A stretch of DNA of 64,000 bases from contig NZ_KV917380.1 of the NCBI RefSeq assembly GCF_002019765.1, forward strand, positions 3,893,836 to 3,957,835, written 5' to 3'. Numbering within the stretch: position 1 is the first letter of the stretch; every line of letters begins with the position of its first letter. A program made the translations under genes and the position numbers. This stretch comes from Shouchella oshimensis. GTDB taxonomy: Bacteria; Bacillota; Bacilli; Bacillales; Bacillaceae_D. Of the stretch, positions 59,915 to 64,000 are shown in pieces. The notes under the pieces were generated by a model that was not told the DNA's origin, ran no database searches, and saw only the letters and a program-made list of their open reading frames with translations.

Positions 59915-60862
59915 TTAGACTTTTTTTAACTTTAATAAGATTTGAGACAAAACAGCTAAAACAGGTAATTCTATTAGTGGTCCGATAATTAATGCCAAAG
60001 CTATTAGTGGTTGTTCCGGGAAAGCAGTTAATACGATGGCTAACGCAACCGGTGAATTTCTGGCGATAATTGTCATGTTCAAACTAACAGTATCTTCGTA
60101 ACTATAATTAAACCATCTACCAATCAATTGAGCAAAAATAAAATTTATCACATAAAATGTTAATAGTGGCAACAACATCAACATAATAACTTCAAGGTTA
60201 TTTATGAGATAAGAACCTTGTGAAGCAAACATAGCCACAATAGCAAAAGACAAAAAAATAATTTGTGACGAAGAAAAAAAAGGAACAATCTTCTTTTCCA
60301 GTTCGTCACGTTTTTTATTAAATAAATATCGAGTCAGGTTTGCTAAGAAAAATGGGGTCAATAAGACTAACACAACACTCTCAAGTATGCTAGATACGCC
60401 AACAGTTTCCATAGCCCCTGCAAATAAGAGTAAATACAATGGTAGGAACATAACTTGTAAAATTAAATTTATAGGTAGTACAGATGTTGAGAGTGAAAGA
60501 TTTCCCTTTGCAATGGATGTGAAAATTAGATACCAATCTGTACACGGTGTTACTAGCAACAAAATAAACCCTAACCACAATGCAGGGTGTTCAGTTAAAA
60601 AGATAGCCCCTAAACCCCATGCTAATATCGGTGTCCAGATAAAATTCAGAATAACATTTGTGCTTAGAAAGTTTATATTTTTGAATGCATTCTTTAAACC
60701 ATCTAAAGGTATTGTTAAAAACAAACCATACAACATGACAAATAAGAACGGCAAAATAAATAGGTGCGCATATTGCTCAATAATTGTAATCTGCCCCACT
60801 AGCAAACCTAAACCTACAGCGGTTAGAATAATAAAAGACTGCATTTTTTCAATGACCTTCAT
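59915..60862 (-). CDS. Bile acid:sodium symporter (BASS/Acr3-like) family transporter
   Basis: 315 residues with nine or ten membrane helices. Family landmarks are the discontinuous helices: LLLVTPCTDWYLIFTSIAKGNLSLS near residue 105 and SLNMTIIARNSPVALAIVL near 255. Members carry bile acids, pantoate, or arsenite (Acr3). The cysteine in TPCTDW is the position that is essential in Acr3, so an arsenite exporter-like role is possible, but no ArsR or ArsC is near. AAGGAGAG precedes the ATG. Divergent from adaA. Confidence 0.8.
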   Translation of the reverse strand: MKVIEKMQSFIILTAVGLGLLVGQITIIEQYAHLFILPFLFVMLYGLFLTIPLDGLKNAFKNINFLSTNVILNFIWTPILAWGLGAIFLTEHPALWLGFILLLVTPCTDWYLIFTSIAKGNLSLSTSVLPINLILQVMFLPLYLLLFAGAMETVGVSSILESVVLVLLTPFFLANLTRYLFNKKRDELEKKIVPFFSSSQIIFLSFAIVAMFASQGSYLINNLEVIMLMLLPLLTFYVINFIFAQLIGRWFNYSYEDTVSLNMTIIARNSPVALAIVLTAFPEQPLIALALIIGPLIELPVLAVLSQILLKLKKV

Positions 60863-60986
60863 TTAGAACTCTCCTTAATTAATTTAGGAGTAGTTATGCA
60901 TAACGTACTGTTTCCTTTAATGTACATGATTGTTTCAATATGTGCATTATGGATATTGACTTTGAATTTAGAAAGAAGGAACTAAA

Positions 60987-61529
60987 ATGATTCAAGAGGA
61001 ATGGCAAGCCATTAAAAATAATAACAAATGTTATGACGGTTATTTTTATTATGCACTTACTACCACAAAAACCATCTGTCGCCCTTCATGTACATCAAGA
61101 ACACCAAATCCAAAGCATGTACGGATTTTTAAAGAGGTAAGTGATGCACTCAAAGTAGGGTTTAGACCATGCAACAGATGTAAACCTAATTTAATGCAAT
61201 GGAGAGGGTACAAGGAAGAAATTTCAAATCAAACGAAATTATATATCGAAACACACTTTAAAGAAAAGTATAGTTTAAAAAATATGTCAGATACGTTAAA
61301 AAAAAATCCTCACTACATTCAGAGGTGCTTTAAAGAAATTAACGGCATAACTCCTTTAAATTACCTACATAAGCTTCGAGTAAATGAAGCAAAGCAGTTA
61401 TTGTCACAAAATTACTTATCAATAATCGAAATTGCATTAGAAGTTGGATATAATGACAGCACACAATTCTCAGTTCGATTTAAAGAACATACGGGCGTAA
61501 CTCCTACTATGTTTAGAGATACTCAATAA
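60987..61529 (+). CDS. adaA: AdaA-type methylphosphotriester-DNA methyltransferase/activator
   Basis: 180 residues. Residues about 10-70 are the Ada zinc domain with the four cysteines in TICRPSCTSR and FRPCNRCKP; one of them accepts a methyl group from DNA phosphotriesters. Residues 85-178 are an AraC-type double HTH (YSLKNMSDTLKKNPHYIQRCFKE, LSIIEIALEVGYNDSTQFSVRFKEHTGVTP). Methylation turns it into an activator of the alkylation response. No AdaB follows. Start behind AAAGGA. Confidence 0.9.
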   Translation: MIQEEWQAIKNNNKCYDGYFYYALTTTKTICRPSCTSRTPNPKHVRIFKEVSDALKVGFRPCNRCKPNLMQWRGYKEEISNQTKLYIETHFKEKYSLKNMSDTLKKNPHYIQRCFKEINGITPLNYLHKLRVNEAKQLLSQNYLSIIEIALEVGYNDSTQFSVRFKEHTGVTPTMFRDTQ

Positions 61530-61571
61530 AAAAAGGCTTATATGAATTCATACAAGTCATGCTGAAACTTC

Positions 61572-61865
61572 CTATAGAAACCAAGCATACCATAGTGGTC
61601 CTTTAGTTGTTTTCAATTCCAATGCTGTGCAATTTGACTCTGGTAAAAATCTTACGTGGTCTTCTACGTCTCCATAAGTAGCCTCGTCAATATTATTTGT
61701 GAAACCAGCCGTATCAAAGCAATCTGGAGTACTATATAAATTTAAAGTGTAATCCACAACTACACGTTCGTCTGAAGACGCACCATGGTTAATTGGAATA
61801 ACGAAACCAAGGAGAATAATAAATATACTGGCAAAAACACCTAGAGTCCATCTATATCTTTTCAT
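61572..61865 (-). CDS. Small secreted or membrane-anchored protein, last gene of the redox operon
   Basis: 97 residues. One N-terminal helix or signal (LGVFASIFIILLGFVIPI), then about 70 outside residues with two cysteines (TPDCFDTAG and SNCTAL), a plausible substrate for BdbC/BdbD. Its AGGAG lies inside the end of bdbC and the genes are one base apart. Not recognised. Confidence 0.65.
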   Translation of the reverse strand: MKRYRWTLGVFASIFIILLGFVIPINHGASSDERVVVDYTLNLYSTPDCFDTAGFTNNIDEATYGDVEDHVRFLPESNCTALELKTTKGPLWYAWFL

Positions 61866-61866
61866 T

Positions 61867-62283
61867 TTACTTTCTCCTCTGCATAAGTAATAGCATTGTA
61901 ATTAAGACAAAAGCTGTTAAAGCTAAGAACGGGATGGTTACAAAGCCAAACCAATTTATATATTGCGCATTACACGGAGCGCCTTCTGTACAAGGAGTAA
62001 TAGGTGCAAAGTTAGGTACCTTTTGTATGACGTAGTGATAAGCTGACACAAAAATACCTGTTATAGACAACGGAAGGACATACTTTTTTATCTTTGTATC
62101 TTGGTTGTAAGCTGCAATTCCTAAAAAGATAGCTATAGGATACATTAGGATGCGTTGATACCAGCACATTTTACACGGTACAAACCCTCTAATCTCGCTA
62201 AAATAAAGACTTCCTAGAGTAGCTATTAACGCAACCACCCAAGCAAAATAAAGCAATATAACACTCTTCTGTTTCTTCCTCAT
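61867..62283 (-). CDS. bdbC: Disulfide oxidoreductase, DsbB type
   Basis: 138 residues, four membrane helices. The quinone-side CxxC is CKMCW near residue 37; the second pair is in TPCTEGAPCNAQ near 97-104. It reoxidises the thiol oxidase BdbD and passes electrons to menaquinone. Its start overlaps the bdbD stop (TAATG), so the two are coupled. Length and cysteines are normal. Confidence 0.93.
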   Translation of the reverse strand: MRKKQKSVILLYFAWVVALIATLGSLYFSEIRGFVPCKMCWYQRILMYPIAIFLGIAAYNQDTKIKKYVLPLSITGIFVSAYHYVIQKVPNFAPITPCTEGAPCNAQYINWFGFVTIPFLALTAFVLITMLLLMQRRK

Positions 62284-62948
62284 TAGTTATTCTCCATTTC
62301 AATTAATTCGACAAGCGCATTGTAATCAAACGGGTTATTCATTTTATAGTTATTAATCATAATGGTCGGTGTTTGAGAAACTTCAAATGCCTCAATCAAA
62401 TTAATATCCGTTTCTATCTCATCCATGAATGCCCTAGCTTGCAAGTGGCTTTCTAACTGCTCCAGATTAATGGTAGATTCTATGGAATTTGCTATTTCTA
62501 AAAGCCTTTCCTCTGTTACCCATAGGTCATCATGTTGTTGAGTCTCAGGTTGACTTTGATAAATCTCCTTATGAAAATCCCAAAACGAATCAGGGTTATT
62601 TTGCCAAACTGACTCGCTGGCTTGAGCCGCTAATAACGACTCTTCACCATGAAAAGGTGTATTAATATGCACAAATTTAACTACGCCATTATCTATATAC
62701 TCTTCTTTTAATTGCGGAAAGACTGTTTCATCCCACGACTTACAAGAAGGACATTTATAATCACCAAATTCAATAACAACTACTGGGGCTCCTGCTTTCT
62801 CTAAGTATGGCTGACCGTCAATTGCTGGTGTTTCATCAAACTCTCTAGCTACTTCTTCGTCAACATTAGAAGAATTGTTTATAACAACCCAAATAACGAC
62901 AATGATTGCTACTACTAACGTAAGGACAACAAGTAATTTATTTCGCAC
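62283..62948 (-). CDS. bdbD: Membrane-anchored thiol-disulfide oxidoreductase, DsbA type
   Basis: 221 residues. N-terminal anchor helix (LVVLTLVVAIIVVIWVV), then a thioredoxin/DsbA fold with active site CPSC in FGDYKCPSCKSW near residue 70 and cis-Pro loop SQTPTIMIN near 195. It oxidises exported thiols. The start is a GTG; the AGGAG site is 12 bases away, longer than ideal. Next to bdbC. Confidence 0.9.
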   Translation of the reverse strand: MRNKLLVVLTLVVAIIVVIWVVINNSSNVDEEVAREFDETPAIDGQPYLEKAGAPVVVIEFGDYKCPSCKSWDETVFPQLKEEYIDNGVVKFVHINTPFHGEESLLAAQASESVWQNNPDSFWDFHKEIYQSQPETQQHDDLWVTEERLLEIANSIESTINLEQLESHLQARAFMDEIETDINLIEAFEVSQTPTIMINNYKMNNPFDYNALVELIEMENN

Positions 62949-62967
62949 GATTCATAAACTCTCCTCA

Positions 62968-63566
62968 TCATTGGACTGTTTTTATCATATCTTCTTTAAT
63001 TTCTGTTAAATTAGTAGACATTCCATCGTAAAAACGTATAACATTCCCTTTCTCATCTATTAAAAAGAACCTTGTACTATGAACAAAATCATTTTCCACT
63101 TGTTGAACTGGAGACCTAAATGATTCTAAAGCAAACTCTGTTATCTCCTCTAAATCATACCCTGTAAGAAAACTCCAATAGTCATCGTTTGAGCCGATGT
63201 TTGTTGTATATTGTTTTAATCGTTCTACTGTATCATTTTCAGGATCAACCGTGAACGATACAAATTTCATGTTTAATCCTTCTTCAATTGCCGTGTCTTG
63301 TAACTCCTTCATATTTGGTGTCATAACGGGACATACAGTTGGGCAGTTTGTAAAGACCATATCCGCAAGCCCATATTCCCCTTTTAAATCAACCAGTGAC
63401 ACAGTTTCATTATTCTGATTTACATATTCAAATTCAGTTATAGACATATTTGCTTCCGTTGCATCGAATTCACTAGTAGCTTTAGTACCTATCTCGTAAA
63501 TCCATGAGCATGATGCAGCAACAATGCTGATAAAATAAAGACAGATCCTTTTTTTATGTATTTCAT
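62968..63566 (-). pseudogene. SCO1/SenC-family protein, frameshifted in the signal peptide
   Basis: AAGGAG precedes an ATG at 63566 that opens MKYIKKGSVFILSALLL. The frame then slips at about 63517-63518, where one base is missing, and reaches TAG. In the next frame ASCSWIYEIGTKATSEF runs on into the SCO1 domain: FTNCPTVCPVMTPNM (copper CxxxC), the conserved DPENDT, and His in DFVHSTRFFL. The restored lipobox would be LLxASC. SCO1 proteins deliver copper to cytochrome oxidase. An internal ATG at 63447 could still give a leaderless product. Confidence 0.75.
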
Positions 63567-63586
63567 GTGTAGTCTCCTTAAATCAT

Positions 63587-64000
63587 TCAATTGTTTTTTA
63601 TGAGAACTTCCGTAATCTTTTCTGCATCTTCTGTGACGCCATATAATAGAGCTGATCCTCTTTTTGATTGCCAACTTAATCCCACGTAATAAAGACCTTT
63701 TACAGTTGAAATACCTAATTGATGGACTGGTTGACCCTGTTCATCTATTGCTTCCTTAATATTAATCCATGAATAATCATTACGGTAACCTGTTGCCCAA
63801 ATTAGAGCTTTAAACTGTTTTCTAAATGTGTTTTGGAAGTATGCGTTTTTATTTGATACTCTCGTTAGCCTCGGTAACAGTGTTCCTTTTCTTTTAATTA
63901 CGCTAATGTCATTTCCTATTAAAGGATCATTATCTTTTAACCTTTTACCTATAAAAGAATTTGGAGAGGCGTTCAATATTTTGAATTGATCTAACCACCA
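63587..64000 (-). CDS. CzcO-like flavin monooxygenase, partial (window edge)
   Basis: C-terminal 137 residues of an NAD(P)/FAD-dependent oxidoreductase; the frame is open to the right edge, so the gene starts outside. The ALIWATGYRNDYSWI motif and the opening WWLDQFKILNASPNSFIGKRL match the CzcO/YhiN-type flavin-containing monooxygenases often found near metal-resistance genes. The NADPH and FAD loops lie beyond the edge. Twenty bases separate it from the SCO1 gene, so it heads or continues the redox operon. Confidence 0.82.
   Translation of the reverse strand, partial: WWLDQFKILNASPNSFIGKRLKDNDPLIGNDISVIKRKGTLLPRLTRVSNKNAYFQNTFRKQFKALIWATGYRNDYSWINIKEAIDEQGQPVHQLGISTVKGLYYVGLSWQSKRGSALLYGVTEDAEKITEVLIKNN

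Overview
The window reads as the chromosome of a low-GC, endospore-forming Bacillaceae bacterium. The reasons are the block glmS, glmM, cdaR, cdaA, rsiW, sigW in Bacillus order, a glmS ribozyme before glmS, a Spo0E-like phosphatase, a YjcZ-type sporulation peptide, BdbC/BdbD disulfide enzymes, strong AGGAGG-type ribosome binding sites and frequent TTG/GTG starts. Many extracellular proteins are very acidic, which would suit an alkaliphilic or halotolerant species, but that is inference.

Layout. 0-9.8 kb: HAD hydrolase, AgcS symporter, an intact-looking IS3/IS150-type element sitting in the loop of the former terminator between agcS and maa, a DeoR regulator, an S66 peptidase, an MFS transporter with its ArsR-type regulator, and a GNAT enzyme. 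9.9-18 kb: small membrane proteins (one frameshifted), a TraB/GumN-like lipoprotein, GrpB, an LCP ligase, a GAF-STAS protein and an S9 peptidase. 18-27 kb: the cell-envelope core. GlmS and GlmM make amino-sugar precursors, CdaA and CdaR make and control c-di-AMP, and SigW/RsiW form an envelope-stress switch. A tRNA cluster with an orphan 5S rRNA follows. 27-33 kb: polysaccharide deacetylase, a PadR/DUF2812 pair with two visible operators, RidA, MepB, a P-loop kinase and small proteins.

32.9-41.6 kb: a dedicated sortase and a 2684-residue LPQTG surface protein. Its last half is sixteen units of exactly 92 codons, each carrying the Lys-Glu-Asn set expected for an internal isopeptide bond. 42-51 kb: lipoproteins, antibiotic-resistance-like genes (nucleotidyltransferase, APH-type kinase, an Lsa-like ABC-F with a leader peptide and attenuator), GNATs, DinB and two MerR regulators, with several decayed genes.

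51-59.4 kb: the least ordinary part. It has three paralogous membrane-anchored proteins (one with a nonsense codon), a lipase-like GHSLGG protein directly behind the third, a short helical partner, the vestigial start of a second lipase-like gene behind the first paralogue, and a row of very small membrane or zinc-ribbon proteins. It looks like a duplicating and decaying effector/immunity or surface locus; no function is proven. 59.9-64 kb: a BASS-type transporter divergent from AdaA, then a thiol-redox operon (CzcO-like monooxygenase, SCO1, BdbD, BdbC, small secreted protein) running off the right edge. The SCO1 gene is frameshifted in its signal peptide.
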